64,000 bases of DNA, from contig NZ_ATYA01000001.1 in the NCBI RefSeq assembly GCF_000427445.1, positions 122,694 to 186,693 on the forward strand, written 5' to 3'. This document shows, piece by piece, positions 36,322 to 46,942 of the stretch; positions within the stretch are counted from its first letter, which is position 1, and the number at the start of each line of letters is the position of its first letter. The position numbers and the translations under genes were made by a program. The notes under the pieces were generated by a model that was given only the letters and a program-made list of their open reading frames with translations, was not told the origin of the DNA and made no database searches. The DNA comes from Methylocapsa acidiphila B2. GTDB lineage: Bacteria > Pseudomonadota > Alphaproteobacteria > Rhizobiales > Beijerinckiaceae.

Positions 36322-39300
36322 CGCCTGGGCTCCGGCGCTGGCCGCTCGGGAGCCGCGGCCGGACTACGCCCGAACCGTTTGGCGAGGCGGTCGAAAGCGA
36401 GATAGATGACCGGCGTGGTGAAAAGCGTCAGAACTTGTGAGAGGGCTAGCCCGCCGATGATCGAGACGCCGAGCGGCTGGCGGAGCTCTGATCCAACTCC
36501 GGTTCCGAGCATCAAAGGCAGGGCGCCGAACATGGCCGCAAATGTCGTCATCAGGATCGGCCGCAGCCGCAACAGGCAGGCGCGGCGGATCGCCTCTTTG
36601 GGCGCAAGGCCCTCGCGGCGCTCGGCGTCAAGTGCGAAATCAATGATCATGATCGCGTTCTTCTTCACGATGCCGATCAACAGCACGATGCCGATGACGC
36701 CGATCAATCCGAGATCCATCCCCGCCAGCATCAAGGCTGCGAGCGCGCCGACCCCAGCCGAGGGCAGCGTCGAGAGAATCGTAATTGGATGAATGAAGCT
36801 CTCGTAGAGAATGCCGAGCACGATATAGACGGTGACGAGCGCGGCCAGGATTAGCGCCAATTCATTGCCGAGCGAGGCCTCGAAGGCGAGCGCCGCGCCC
36901 TGGAAATGGGTGATCATGCCGGCCGGTAAATCCACTTCGCGCTCCGCCGCGCGAACCGCCTCCACCGCCTGCCCGAGCGAGACGCCGGGCGCGAGGTTGA
37001 AGGAGATCGCGGTCGCCGGAAAGGGGCCGAAATGGCTGATCTCGAGCGGCGCCGGCTTCACCTTGACCGAGGCGATCGCCGACAGCGGCACCTGACCGCC
37101 GCTCGATGTCGAAGAGGGCAGATAGAGCCGCATCAGCGCTTCGGTCGAGGGCGTGAATGCCGGGTCTGCCTCCAGGATGACGCGATATTGGTTCGATTGG
37201 GTGAAGATGGTCGAGACGATCCGCTGGCCGAAAGAATCATAAAGAGCGTTGTCGATCGTGGCCAGGGTGATCCCGAACCGCGCGGCCGTGTCGCGATCGA
37301 CGTCGAGATAGGCGGCAAGGCCTTGAGACTCCAAAGCGCTGCTGACGTCCTCGAGCAGGGGTTCGCGTCGCAGCCGATCGACCAGCTCGGGGACGACTAG
37401 GTCGAGCTCCGCCGGATCGGCGTCCTCCAGGATGAACTGATATAGCGTGCGGCCGGCGCTGGAATCGATGGCGAGATCCTGCGCAGGCTGGAGATAGAGC
37501 GAGATGCCGGCGACCGCCTCCGTCTTTCGGGTGAGGCGGCGCCCGATCTCTACGGCGCTCGCCCTGCGTTGCGCGCGCGGCTTCAGGTTGATGAGGAAGC
37601 GCCCCGAATTCAGCGTCATGTTCACGCCGTCGACGCCGATGAAGGAGGAGAGGCTTTCAACGTCGGTGTCGTGTAGGATGGCTTGCGCCAAAGCCTGCTG
37701 GCGCTCAGCCATTGCCGCGAAGGAGATCCCGTCCGGCGCGACCGAGACGCCCTGGAGGACGCCATTATCTTGGGTCGGGAAGAATCCTTTCGGTATGGCT
37801 ACATAGAGATAAGCGGTCAGCGCGAGGGTCGCCGCCGCAATCGCGAGCGTGAACCCTTCATGTTCGAGAACCACGTCGAGCGCCCGGCCATAGACGGCGA
37901 TGGCGGCGTCGAACCATCGGCCGGCGGATCGCGCAAATGCGTTTTGCTCGCTCACCCGTTGGCGGCGCAGCAGCTTGGCGCAGAGCATCGGGACGAGGGT
38001 TAGGGAGACGACAGCCGAGATGAGTATGGTTACGGCGAGTGTGACGGCGAATTCACGAAATAGCCGGCCGACCACGTCGGCCATGAACAAAAGCGGGATC
38101 AGCACGGCGATCAGCGACAGGGTCAACGAGACGATGGTGAAGCCGATCTGCTTCGAGCCGACGAGCGCCGCCTCGAGCGGCGCCTCGCCCGCTTCGACAT
38201 GCCGCTCGATATTCTCGATCATGACGATGGCGTCGTCGACGACAAAGCCGGTCGCGATGGCGAGCGCCATAAGGGTCAGGTTGTTGAGACTGAAGCCGAA
38301 AAGATGCATGACCGCGAAGGTCCCCACGAGCGAGAGCGGCGCCGAAAGGCTCGGGATGAGCGTCGCGCGGAAATCGCGCAGGAACAGGAAGATCGTCAGG
38401 ACGACCAGCAGAATCGCGAAAGCGAGCTCGAATTCGACGTCGCGCACGGAGGCGCGGATGGTGACGGCGCCGTCGGTCAGCGCGGCGACGTCGACGCCGG
38501 CCGGCATTGTAGCTTGCAGCGCCGGCAGCACTTCCTTGATGGCGTCCACCACCGCAATGATATTGGCGCCTGGTTGGCGCTGGATGTTGAGGATGACGGC
38601 GGGCGAGGCGTCATGCCAGGCGGCGAGCGCGCTGTTCTCCGTGCCCTCCACGATTTCAGCGACATCGGACAAATGGACCGGCGCGCCGTTCCTATAGGCG
38701 ATGATGATCTTCTTATAGTCCTCTATGCTTTTCAGCTGATCGTTGGCGTTGATCGAATAAGCGCGCATCGGGCCTTCGAAGCCGCCCTTTGGGAGATTGA
38801 CATTGGCGCTGCCGATGGTTGTGCGAAGATCATCCAGGTTGAGGCCATAGGCGGAGATTGCACGTGGATTCACTCGGATGCGCACCGCCGGCCGCTGCCC
38901 CCCGGCGAGCGCGACGAGCCCTACCCCCGGCATTTGCGATATTTTTTGCGCCAGGCGCGAATCGGCAAGTTCCTGGACCCTCGGCAGCGGCAATGTTCTT
39001 GAGGTGACGGCGAGGGTCAGGACCGGCGCGTCGGCGGGGTTGACCTTGGCGTAGACGGGGGGCGCCGGAAGGTCGGTCGGCAGGAGGCTCGCAGCGGCGT
39101 TGATCGCCGCCTGAACCTCCTGCTCGGCAATGTCGAGGCCGAGGTCGAGGGAAAATTGCAAGGTGACGACGGAGGCCCCAGCCGAGCTCGTCGAGCTCAT
39201 CTGGTCGAGGCCAGCCATCTGCCCAAGTTGACGCTCCAAGGGCGCGGTCACCGCCGTGGCCATGACCTCGGGGCTTGTCCCGGGATAGAAAGTCCGCACC

Positions 39301-39437
39301 TGGATCGTCGGCGCATCGACCTGCGGCAGCGCCGAAACGGGCAGGAAGAAGAACCCGACAGCCCCAGTTAGCAAAAGCGCGATCATGAGCAGGGTGGTCG
39401 CGACCGGCCGACGGATGAACAGCGCGGAAGGGTTCAT
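36318..39437 (-). CDS. mdtB: RND efflux inner-membrane transporter (MdtB-like)
   Basis: The protein has 1,039 residues, the normal AcrB-family length. It starts '[20 protein letters not shown]'. The proton-relay helix reads '[14 protein letters not shown]' and later blocks are '[15 protein letters not shown]' and '[20 protein letters not shown]'. It overlaps both neighbours by four bases (ATGA), so the adaptor and two pumps are one operon in the order adaptor, B, C. In E. coli the MdtB subunit carries proton flow and MdtC binds drugs. By analogy this pair makes a B2C heterotrimer. It looks intact. Confidence 0.9.
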   Translation of the reverse strand: MNPSALFIRRPVATTLLMIALLLTGAVGFFFLPVSALPQVDAPTIQVRTFYPGTSPEVMATAVTAPLERQLGQMAGLDQMSSTSSAGASVVTLQFSLDLGLDIAEQEVQAAINAAASLLPTDLPAPPVYAKVNPADAPVLTLAVTSRTLPLPRVQELADSRLAQKISQMPGVGLVALAGGQRPAVRIRVNPRAISAYGLNLDDLRTTIGSANVNLPKGGFEGPMRAYSINANDQLKSIEDYKKIIIAYRNGAPVHLSDVAEIVEGTENSALAAWHDASPAVILNIQRQPGANIIAVVDAIKEVLPALQATMPAGVDVAALTDGAVTIRASVRDVEFELAFAILLVVLTIFLFLRDFRATLIPSLSAPLSLVGTFAVMHLFGFSLNNLTLMALAIATGFVVDDAIVMIENIERHVEAGEAPLEAALVGSKQIGFTIVSLTLSLIAVLIPLLFMADVVGRLFREFAVTLAVTILISAVVSLTLVPMLCAKLLRRQRVSEQNAFARSAGRWFDAAIAVYGRALDVVLEHEGFTLAIAAATLALTAYLYVAIPKGFFPTQDNGVLQGVSVAPDGISFAAMAERQQALAQAILHDTDVESLSSFIGVDGVNMTLNSGRFLINLKPRAQRRASAVEIGRRLTRKTEAVAGISLYLQPAQDLAIDSSAGRTLYQFILEDADPAELDLVVPELVDRLRREPLLEDVSSALESQGLAAYLDVDRDTAARFGITLATIDNALYDSFGQRIVSTIFTQSNQYRVILEADPAFTPSTEALMRLYLPSSTSSGGQVPLSAIASVKVKPAPLEISHFGPFPATAISFNLAPGVSLGQAVEAVRAAEREVDLPAGMITHFQGAALAFEASLGNELALILAALVTVYIVLGILYESFIHPITILSTLPSAGVGALAALMLAGMDLGLIGVIGIVLLIGIVKKNAIMIIDFALDAERREGLAPKEAIRRACLLRLRPILMTTFAAMFGALPLMLGTGVGSELRQPLGVSIIGGLALSQVLTLFTTPVIYLAFDRLAKRFGRSPAAAPERPAPEPRR

Positions 39438-40702
39438 CGTCCGCTCAGCTCGCCGGATGTCCCAGGCGCGGCCTCGGCCGCCGGCTTCCCATCCGCCGCC
39501 TTGGTCTCCAAAACCCGCACTTTGGCGCCGTCGCGCAGCCGGTCGGCGCCTGCGATCACCACGCGGGCTCCAGCCGACAGCCCCGACAGAACGGCGGTTC
39601 TGTCGCCTTCGCTCGGACCGACCTTGACCGGCGTCATCGCCGCCGCGTCGCCGACGCCGACGACATAAACGAATGGCCCTGCAGGGCCATATTGGATCGC
39701 GGCGGAAGGAACCACAATCCTATCGCGCAACATGTCAACAAGCAGACGTGCATTGACGAATTGGTTGGGGAACAACGCAAGGTCCGAATTATCGAATTGC
39801 GCCTTGAACTTCACCGTTCCCGTGGTCGGATCGACCTGATTGTCCACCGTCGCCAAAAAACCTTTGGCGAGAAGCGCGCCTCCGCTGCGATCATAAGCCT
39901 CGACCGGCGGCTTTTTCCCGGCCTGGATTTGCTTCATGACCGCCGGCAGATGATCCTCGGCCACCGGGAAAACCACGCTGATCGGCTGCAGCTGCGCGAG
40001 GACGACAATGCCATTGGCGTCGCCGCTCGTCACATAGGCGCCGAGGTCGGCGAGGCGCAGCCCTACCCGGCCCGAGACCGGCGCCTTGATGCGGCAGTAA
40101 TCAAGATTGAGCTCGGCATTGTCGACCAGCGCCTGATCGATCTTCACTACGCCTTCATATTGATGGACGAGCGAATCCTGCGTATCGAGCTGCTGACGCG
40201 GCGCCGAATCCTGCTTGACCAGACGGCGGTAGCGCTCGAGATCGAGTTTTGCATTCTCGAGGAGCGCCTGATCGCGCATGAGCTGGCCCTGGGCCTGATG
40301 CAGCGCGTTCTGATAGGGGCGCGGATCGATCTCGGCGAGGAAGTCGCCTTGCTTGACCATCTGGCCTTCCTGATAGGCGATTTGCACCAACTTGCCGCTG
40401 ATTTCCGATTTGACCGACACGGTCGCGAGCGGCGTCACTGTGCCAAGCCCGGCCAACGTGACGCGGAGGTCGCCGCCGCTGACCGCAACGATGCTCACCG
40501 GAACCGGACGCGGCGCGTCGGCGGGCTTGCCAGCCGGCGTTGCGGTGGGCTTCAAATACTGCCACCCAAGCGCGGCGATCATAAAAGCCACGGCGAGAAG
40601 CCGAGCTGCCAACCACCGCCGCGGCCGCGCTGCGGATGCCGGTGCGCGCGGAGCATCACGTTCAAGAACGCGGGGCAAGGGTTCAGCCGCGGGATCGCTC
40701 AT
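39434..40702 (-). CDS. mdtA: RND membrane-fusion adaptor (MdtA-like)
   Basis: The protein has 422 residues. An N-terminal membrane anchor (about residues 30-50) is followed by the lipoyl half-motif '[32 protein letters not shown]'. A long alpha-hairpin ('[28 protein letters not shown]') comes next. The second lipoyl half and beta-barrel are '[22 protein letters not shown]' and '[21 protein letters not shown]'. This periplasmic adaptor links the pumps to an outer-membrane channel. It is first in the operon, and the palindromic repeat at 40716-40830 lies immediately upstream, where its promoter should be. A Pro/Ala-rich N-terminal extension precedes the anchor. Confidence 0.9.
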   Translation of the reverse strand: MSDPAAEPLPRVLERDAPRAPASAARPRRWLAARLLAVAFMIAALGWQYLKPTATPAGKPADAPRPVPVSIVAVSGGDLRVTLAGLGTVTPLATVSVKSEISGKLVQIAYQEGQMVKQGDFLAEIDPRPYQNALHQAQGQLMRDQALLENAKLDLERYRRLVKQDSAPRQQLDTQDSLVHQYEGVVKIDQALVDNAELNLDYCRIKAPVSGRVGLRLADLGAYVTSGDANGIVVLAQLQPISVVFPVAEDHLPAVMKQIQAGKKPPVEAYDRSGGALLAKGFLATVDNQVDPTTGTVKFKAQFDNSDLALFPNQFVNARLLVDMLRDRIVVPSAAIQYGPAGPFVYVVGVGDAAAMTPVKVGPSEGDRTAVLSGLSAGARVVIAGADRLRDGAKVRVLETKAADGKPAAEAAPGTSGELSGR

Positions 40703-40715
40703 TTTTCCTCGAGGC

Positions 40716-40830
40716 TAGAGCGCGTTCCGATTGGGCGGAATCGCCCAATCGAAAAGAACCCGCTCCAATTCAATAGATTGGAGCATGTTCCGATCGAAAA
40801 AGTCGTGCAACTTTTTCGGAACACGCTCTA
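40716..40830. repeat. 115-bp palindromic repeat, copy 1
   Basis: The ends are TAGAGCGCGTTCCGA and, inverted with one mismatch, TCGGAACACGCTCTA. Inside are two further hairpins: GCTCCAATTC..GATTGGAGC and GAAAAAGT..ACTTTTTC; ATTGGGCG..CGCCCAAT forms a third near the left end. A second copy of exactly the same length lies at 48897-49011. The element fills the whole gap between the RND operon and the PepSY gene. Confidence 0.85.
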
Positions 40831-40845
40831 AAGTCCATCTCAATC

Positions 40846-42099
40846 TCACGCGCGGCTCGACTCGACGTAAGCCGTGGCGCCTTCGGTTTTCGCAGCCAGG
40901 CCGCGATGCTCGGCGGAGAATATCCGCGCGCTGCGCTTCTTCCACCAGATATAGATGCCAGTGACCGAGAGCATCGTGATCACGAGACCCAGCGCGCAGA
41001 CGAAGATGCGGTAAGCTAACAATCCAAAGACATCGCCGAAGTGCAGCGCCCAAAGCCAGCTGGAGACCGTGTTGCCGAGATGTTCGCCCGTCGGCAGATC
41101 CAGGGAGCGCAAGACGCCTGTATCCCCGTCGAGCCATAGGCTCGTGTTCCAGCCCCGTTCCCTCACATCGCGGCTGCCCTGCGCGGCATAGGTGTAGACC
41201 CCGATCTCCGAGATATAGCCGAGGCCAGTCGGCCCTTTGACGGTGAAGCCATGGAGCGCAGCCTGCTCGTCCATCAGCCGCGCGCCGATTTCCTGCGCCG
41301 CGCGCCAGCCGAGGCGCGGCGCGTCGTTCGGATGCTTCGTAACAGACATGAATTCGTCCATGGGCGACCGATAGTCGAATAGGGCGCTTGTGGTCCATTC
41401 ATAGACCGAAGGCAGTTCGAGCATCACGCTCGACCAGGCGAAGACGAATAGCATCGGCCAGAGCCACAAGCCGCTGGCGCGATGCAGATCGAAATTGAGC
41501 CGGAAGAAACCCGCCGGCCATTTGATGAGCCAAGACGGCCGCCAGCGCCCCCAAAAGCCGGCGAGCGCGACGGGCAGAGTGAGATAGAACCCGACATAAC
41601 AATCGAGCGTCCATAGCAGCGCAACTACGCCCAAAACCCATGCTCCCGCTCCTCCCAGCGCGAGATACATGTGCAGGTCGTAGACGAAGGGCATGATATT
41701 TCGGACGAAGCCCTGCGCATAATGGCCGTCTTGCAGGCGGCCGAGCTCCTTCCCGGTCCAGGGATCGAGAACAAGATATTTGAACCCTATGTCATAGGGT
41801 TTGCCGGTCGCCGGGTTCTTGCGCGGACTGCACCTCATAAGGACCGGATCGGGCCCGCCGGCGCCGAAATAATCAACCCGCGCCTCCGGAACCAGCGCCT
41901 CGGCGCGCTCGGCGAGCGCAGCGAGGTCGAGCAACGGCGCGTCTGGCGTCGGCGGCGCGGCGCGCATTTGTGGGTTTAGCAGCCGCGTGAGTTCACCGTT
42001 GAAGGCAAGCAGGCTGCCGGTGAGGCCCTCGAGAATGAGGAACCCCGCCAGAAAAAGCCCGGTCCAGCGATGCAACCAGACGAAGAAATGACGGGTCAT
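40846..42099 (-). CDS. PepSY-domain inner-membrane protein
   Basis: The protein has 417 residues and begins 'FFVWLHRWTGLFLAGFLILEGLTGSLLAF', the first helix of the PepSY-associated TM family (His and Trp typical). Further helices surround about residues 140-190, 205-235 and 335-400, ending 'LSVTGIYIWWKKR'. Periplasmic PepSY parts lie between. Such proteins commonly sit beside TonB receptors; some are thought to reduce ferric siderophores at the inner membrane. It starts about 100 bp after the receptor gene in the same direction, so it is probably the last gene of that module. Confidence 0.85.
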   Translation of the reverse strand: MTRHFFVWLHRWTGLFLAGFLILEGLTGSLLAFNGELTRLLNPQMRAAPPTPDAPLLDLAALAERAEALVPEARVDYFGAGGPDPVLMRCSPRKNPATGKPYDIGFKYLVLDPWTGKELGRLQDGHYAQGFVRNIMPFVYDLHMYLALGGAGAWVLGVVALLWTLDCYVGFYLTLPVALAGFWGRWRPSWLIKWPAGFFRLNFDLHRASGLWLWPMLFVFAWSSVMLELPSVYEWTTSALFDYRSPMDEFMSVTKHPNDAPRLGWRAAQEIGARLMDEQAALHGFTVKGPTGLGYISEIGVYTYAAQGSRDVRERGWNTSLWLDGDTGVLRSLDLPTGEHLGNTVSSWLWALHFGDVFGLLAYRIFVCALGLVITMLSVTGIYIWWKKRSARIFSAEHRGLAAKTEGATAYVESSRA

Positions 42100-42202
42100 G
42101 GTTTGGAACCCTATTTACCTGCTTGGGGCGATCCCAAGCCCTCGTGCTCAGGACGATGGTCGTTCGCGCGTTCGCCCCCGCAGAGGAGACGCCCGAGCGC
42201 CA

Positions 42203-45200
42203 TCAATATTTGGCGATGACAGGCTCCGGCGCGAATCCGTCGAATTTGTAGCTGAAGCCAACCTGCACCTGATTTTGCGCCAGGTGGCGGCTGGCGGAGT
42301 AGCCGAGGCCGGCGACGGGCGAGACGGGCAAATCCGTGAGATGGCCGAAATCCGAATAGCGGTATTCGCTTTGGACCGACCAATTGTTGTCGATGGCGTA
42401 TTCGACGCCGCCGCCGCCGGTCCAACCGACGCGGGCCGCCGGGTGGCCGCCGATTGCGTAATAAGATCCGGTAGCGTCGACCGCGCCGAGGATGAGGCCG
42501 GTGGAAAAGCTCCCCAAAGCGGCGCCGCCGGTCCCGTAAACCAAGAGGTGGTCGAAGGCATAGCCCACGCGGCCGCGGATCGACCCTTGAATGGCGGACT
42601 GCACGCGGGCCGACACGCTACCGCTGTATGGCTGAAAGGTGATGGGGTCGGAACCGCCGGAAGGATCAACAAAGCCGATTGTCGTTGTCTTGTGCAACGT
42701 CGTGCCGTCGACCGAGCTTTCCAGGCCGACCACCCAATCATTCAACTGCAGATTGTAGCCGACATGTGCGCCGCCGATCACGCCTGACGCATCCCCGTTC
42801 AGCGAATTTACCCCGAATAAGCCGCCGGGTGTTGCGTAAGTCACATCGCCCTTATTGTCGCCCCAGCCGTAGCCGATCTGGCCGCCAATATGGACGCCAG
42901 TCCAGGTGAAGGCGCGCGGCGGCGCGGCGGGCGGGGCAAAGCCGGCCGCAGTGGCGAGGGCGGCAAAGCTGGTGAATTGCGCGCTGAGCGAACCCATGAC
43001 GGTGAGTGGCGCGCCGATGGTGCGATAGCCTCCCTGGAGCCCGGATGCGAGCGGGGCCAAATAGCCGGCGTCCGTGTAATAGGTATGGTTCAGAAGGTTT
43101 GTGACATTGACTTGCGCCGTCATATCGGTTCCGGCGAGTTTGAAACTATAGGCGGCCATCACATTCACGATAGCGTAGCCGGACACCATGGGCAGCAGAT
43201 AGGATTGTCCTGAGCCCGAGTAATCATAGGCCGGTTGTGAACCATGGTAGACGACGCCGCCGCCGACTTTCCAGCCTTTCAAGGCGCTGTCCGGCTGGAA
43301 TTCGTAAGTTGTCCAAAAGCTTCCGAGATTTTGCGGAACGCCGGGAACGCGCTGGCCTTCCAACGCCGTAGAAATGTACCCGCCGGGATTTTGCTGGATC
43401 ACGCGGACATCCTGGTTGGCATAGGCGAGGATCACATTCCAACCCGGCAGAAGTGTGCCCTGGATATCGAGCTCCGGGCCTTTGCTGCGCGCCGCACCGG
43501 TTACGGTATAGTAGTTGCCCTGTGGATGGAGAGGATCGGCCGTGGGAATATTAGTTTTGGTCAGATCGTAATAATCCGCGGTGATGCGCAGCTTGCCATC
43601 CAGAAGATCGAATTTGACGCCGGCCTCCTTTTCCTGGGCGCTGGTGGGAGGAACGGGGGTGTTGGGGTAAATTACGCCGCTGTTGGCGCCGAACCCTTCG
43701 GTGTAATTGGCGTAAAAGCTCACCCATTGTTCCGGCCGCCACAAAAGGCCGAAACGGGGCGTTACGGCCTGGTCCTGATTCGCGTGATTAACGGTCGTAT
43801 TCGCGACGAAGGTCGGGCTGCCGCTTATCCCGCCGTTCTCGCGGATATATTGGTATCGCGCCCCCGCCAGAACGATGAGATTATACGGCAGCTTGATTTG
43901 ATCCTGCACATAAAGGCCGGCGGTGTCTTGTGGATTGGTGTATTCATACGCAGGTTGCAAAAGGTTGAAGAAAGCGGGAGTTGTGCCGGGATGGACCGGA
44001 TTCCAGACGTCGATGAAGGAAGTCCCGTAGCTGGCGAAATATTGACTGTACGTGTCGAATTTATAGAAATCGCCGCCTATCAGCAAGGTATGCTTGACGC
44101 CAAAGGTGTCGATGTGTCCGGTGATGTCGACATTGGTCGAATACGTCCTTTGGCTGTAGGAGTTGACGCCATAACCACGGTCATAGACAGGGACGGAGGC
44201 CGACGTCGTATCAATGTAGCCGGCGCCATTTGTTTGGCTTACGCCCAGGTCCGCCCGGTTATAGGCGATTTGGTGTTTGATCGACCAGTTATTGTCGAAT
44301 TGATGCGACCAAGTGAGCGCGGTAAACAGCGTTTTCCGTTCAAGGGGGGTCGATTCCTGATAATTGGTGCTCCGCGGAATGTTCACGAAAACCCCGTTGT
44401 AGACAGGGTTGTCCGGAAAGTAATTGTTGAACCGGTTCTCATCATATTGGGCTTCGAGCTTCACCCAGGTCGCCTCATCGATATTCCATTTGAGCACCGG
44501 CGCGAAAAAGACGTCCTGCGAATGGGTCAAATCAATGGGCGAGCCGTAGGGCGCGCCATTGTTCTGATAGGACATGTCCATCCGGTAGAGCCACGCCTTG
44601 TCCTCGGTGACCGGGCCGGTGGCGTCGATCGTTGTGCGGTAATTGGCGAAAGAGCCGAACTGCTGCTGAACGGAATAATAAGGTGCGCTCAGCGGCTCCT
44701 TGGTGACGATATTGACGATGCCTCCGGGCTCCGAGAGCCCGTAAAGAATAGCTGCCGGGCCTTTGAGCACCTCGATGCTCGCCACGTTGGCCAATTGCTG
44801 GGCGGAGACGGTGGAGGCTACGGCATTACTTCCGCCATCCACCCGGAACCCGTCGCGGTAGATATTTGTGGCCGGAAATCCGCGCAGGACGATGGCGTCG
44901 AAGGGATTGCCATTGCTGGCCGCGCCTTGCGAGACCGTCACGCCGCTGACGTTCTGCAAAGCCTGGTCGAGGGTGATGACCTGCTGGTCGCGCAACACCT
45001 GCTGGGGGATCACCTGAACGTTCAGCGGCGTGTCCATGATCGGCGTGTCGGTCTTGGTGCCGACGCTTGAATCGGGCAAGACATAAGTGGTGTTGAACGG
45101 ATCTTGCGCCAGACCGGCGCCGCCGTAGCCGCTGCACGGCGCGCCGCCATATTGGCCGCACCCCGTCCTGTTCGTACCCGCGCCGGCGACGTCGATCTCC

Positions 45201-45616
45201 GGCAGAACGACGTTCCCCGCGTCGCTCTGCGTCCCCGCGTCGTTTTCCGCGAGCACGATCGAAACGCTGCGGCCATTTTTGGCGAAGCGATAGCTGAGGC
45301 CAGTGCCGGCAAGGAGCCTATGGAGGGCGTCCTCCAGCGCATAAGCGCCTGACAGCCCTTGGGTCGCGACGTCTCGCGTCAGCTGGGCGCGATAGACCAT
45401 CTGGACGCCGTTCGCCTCGGCGAGACGGTTGAGCGCCGCGGCGATCGAGCCCGCTGGGATCTTATAAGCCTTGACGGCCTCCGCCAGTTCCTGAGGAGGA
45501 ATCGCGACATGCGCTTCGGCCGGCGCTTCGCCGCCGGAGGCGAGCAGGCTGAACGCCATCGCTCCAACAAGCCCAGTCATGCCTTTGTCCTTGGGACAAG
45601 AAATCTTCGGCGCCAT
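42203..45616 (-). CDS. TonB-dependent receptor fused to a second outer-membrane barrel
   Basis: The protein has 1,137 residues. A signal peptide (about 1-35) is followed by an STN/secretin domain ('YKIPAGSIAAALNRLAEANG', about 50-120) for signalling to FecR. Next come the plug ('TPLNVQVIPQQVLRDQ', 'IEVLKGPAAILYG', 'GGIVNIVTKEP') and a siderophore-type 22-strand barrel. The barrel ends 'NVTNLLNHTYYTDAGYL' and 'APLTVMGSLSAQF' near residue 880, where receptors usually stop. A further 255 residues follow: 'FTWTGVHIGGQIGYGWGDNKG', 'GVIGGAHVGYNLQLNDWVVGLE', 'GSIRGRVGYAF', 'GGGVEYAIDNNWSVQSEYRY', 'QVQVGFSYKF'. That is a complete Omp25/RopB-type eight-strand barrel. Base sequence and frame are continuous, so the fusion looks real. 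Iron- or copper-chelate uptake is inferred from the family and the fecIR genes upstream. Confidence 0.9.
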   Translation of the reverse strand: MAPKISCPKDKGMTGLVGAMAFSLLASGGEAPAEAHVAIPPQELAEAVKAYKIPAGSIAAALNRLAEANGVQMVYRAQLTRDVATQGLSGAYALEDALHRLLAGTGLSYRFAKNGRSVSIVLAENDAGTQSDAGNVVLPEIDVAGAGTNRTGCGQYGGAPCSGYGGAGLAQDPFNTTYVLPDSSVGTKTDTPIMDTPLNVQVIPQQVLRDQQVITLDQALQNVSGVTVSQGAASNGNPFDAIVLRGFPATNIYRDGFRVDGGSNAVASTVSAQQLANVASIEVLKGPAAILYGLSEPGGIVNIVTKEPLSAPYYSVQQQFGSFANYRTTIDATGPVTEDKAWLYRMDMSYQNNGAPYGSPIDLTHSQDVFFAPVLKWNIDEATWVKLEAQYDENRFNNYFPDNPVYNGVFVNIPRSTNYQESTPLERKTLFTALTWSHQFDNNWSIKHQIAYNRADLGVSQTNGAGYIDTTSASVPVYDRGYGVNSYSQRTYSTNVDITGHIDTFGVKHTLLIGGDFYKFDTYSQYFASYGTSFIDVWNPVHPGTTPAFFNLLQPAYEYTNPQDTAGLYVQDQIKLPYNLIVLAGARYQYIRENGGISGSPTFVANTTVNHANQDQAVTPRFGLLWRPEQWVSFYANYTEGFGANSGVIYPNTPVPPTSAQEKEAGVKFDLLDGKLRITADYYDLTKTNIPTADPLHPQGNYYTVTGAARSKGPELDIQGTLLPGWNVILAYANQDVRVIQQNPGGYISTALEGQRVPGVPQNLGSFWTTYEFQPDSALKGWKVGGGVVYHGSQPAYDYSGSGQSYLLPMVSGYAIVNVMAAYSFKLAGTDMTAQVNVTNLLNHTYYTDAGYLAPLASGLQGGYRTIGAPLTVMGSLSAQFTSFAALATAAGFAPPAAPPRAFTWTGVHIGGQIGYGWGDNKGDVTYATPGGLFGVNSLNGDASGVIGGAHVGYNLQLNDWVVGLESSVDGTTLHKTTTIGFVDPSGGSDPITFQPYSGSVSARVQSAIQGSIRGRVGYAFDHLLVYGTGGAALGSFSTGLILGAVDATGSYYAIGGHPAARVGWTGGGGVEYAIDNNWSVQSEYRYSDFGHLTDLPVSPVAGLGYSASRHLAQNQVQVGFSYKFDGFAPEPVIAKY

Positions 45617-45793
45617 CGGCCGCTCCCCAAATCCTCATGGGGACCGAATTGTCCCTCTACTAGGCTTGACGAACTGGCTGCGCGATCTGGGACGTGCCGC
45701 GGCAAAAAAATTTGAAAATTTTCGGGGACGGGATTTCGGATCGGCGGCTATCCCCACCGGGGCTGGCGATGAATAGGAAGGTCGCGCGTCAAA

Positions 45794-46741
45794 TCACTCC
45801 AGCAAGACGACAAGATAATTCGTGAAATAGGTCGCATGCAGGCCAAGAGACGCTTCGATCGCGCGCAGCGCGTCGAGAGGCCGGCCCGAGTCGAAAATTC
45901 CGGTCACCCGAAGCCGCCGAACAGCCGGATCGGGGATGAAGACATAGCCGTTATGATAGCGCCCGAGCGTTGCGACGACTTCGCCCAGCGGCTTGTCCAC
46001 AAAGGCCAGCTTGCCGCGCCGCCAGGCGGCTATGCTGTCGACGTCTATTGGCGCCGGCAATGTCGCCGGCGCGCCCCAGCTGAAGCCGCTCCGGCGCCCT
46101 TCCTCGACAATCACGCTCTGGCCACCGCTCGAAACAGCGACGCGATGCTCGGAGACGGCGACTTCCGCGCCAGACTCCTCCAATGCGACGTCGAAGCTGG
46201 TGCCGAGCGCCGTGACGGTCCCTCCCGCGGCCTCGACGACGAAAGGGCGAGAAGCGTTCGGCGCGGGGTGGAACCAAGCCTCGCCTTCGATGAGGGTCAG
46301 GCGGCGTTCCGAGCCTTTGTCATTGACGGCGAGCGCCGATCTCGCACCGATCTGCACTTGCGAACCGTCCTCCAGGACGACGAGCCTGGTTTCGCCTGTG
46401 CTCGTGCGGAAGTCCGTCCGCAGGCGAATTGACAGATAGCCGATCACAAGGATAGCCGCGAGAGAACCAACGAGGAGCGCGGCGGCCGGCGCAAGCTGAG
46501 ATCGACGCGGAGGTCTCGGCGTCGCGGCGACCAAGGTCGACGCCGAACGCAAACCACGCAATTCTCCGCAAAGCGCCGAAACCAGGTCGAAAGCTGCCCG
46601 ATGCGCCGGGTCTTCCGCCATCCAGGCCGCGAAGGCCGCTTGGTCTTGGCGCGACAGCGGGCCTGCGTCCGCCTTCACCCACCAGGCCGTCGCCGTCGCG
46701 TGGATGTCGCTATTTGCGGAATGCGCTGGATCGTCATTCAT
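45794..46741 (-). CDS. fecR: FecR-family anti-sigma factor
   Basis: The protein has 315 residues. The N-terminal cytoplasmic part has 'AWWVKADAGPLSRQDQAAFAAWMAEDPAHRAAFD' (DUF4880). One membrane helix lies at about residues 82-104. The periplasmic FecR domain includes 'TSTGETRLVVLEDGSQVQIGARSAL' and 'EGEAWFHPAP..PFVVEAAGGTVTALGTSFDV', and a DUF4974/STN-like C-terminus ends 'LGLHATYFTNYLVVLLE'. It receives the signal from the receptor's STN domain and controls the sigma factor encoded 200 bp upstream. Gene order sigma, FecR, receptor is standard. Confidence 0.9.
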   Translation of the reverse strand: MNDDPAHSANSDIHATATAWWVKADAGPLSRQDQAAFAAWMAEDPAHRAAFDLVSALCGELRGLRSASTLVAATPRPPRRSQLAPAAALLVGSLAAILVIGYLSIRLRTDFRTSTGETRLVVLEDGSQVQIGARSALAVNDKGSERRLTLIEGEAWFHPAPNASRPFVVEAAGGTVTALGTSFDVALEESGAEVAVSEHRVAVSSGGQSVIVEEGRRSGFSWGAPATLPAPIDVDSIAAWRRGKLAFVDKPLGEVVATLGRYHNGYVFIPDPAVRRLRVTGIFDSGRPLDALRAIEASLGLHATYFTNYLVVLLE

Positions 46742-46942
46742 TCGGGCGGCCGCCTACAAAGCATGAAATATGCCCTTCGCCTGCTGGTCGATGCGTAAAA
46801 TCGTCATTGGCGCAGCCCCTCCGGGCGCGGCGAGCGTCCGCTCGCCGCCGCATCGTCTTTCGCGCCCGGCAAATCAGAAAATCGACCCTCGCATAATATG
46901 ACGAGCGCGGGCCGGAAAAAGGGATGTTGCGCCGCGTGATTT

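Noticed and set aside
34744..36405. Long plus-strand open frame opposite the RND pump gene
   Set aside because: It is the antisense shadow of a high-GC gene with strong family motifs on the minus strand.
41715..41740. CGCATAATGG word as a third dif-like site
   Set aside because: It lies inside the PepSY coding sequence and lacks the second arm at the required 6-bp distance.
46890..46910. CTCGCATAATATGACGAG as a dif-like site
   Set aside because: The two half-words touch without a 6-bp spacer, so it cannot serve as a Xer core; it is only a short dyad upstream of fecR.
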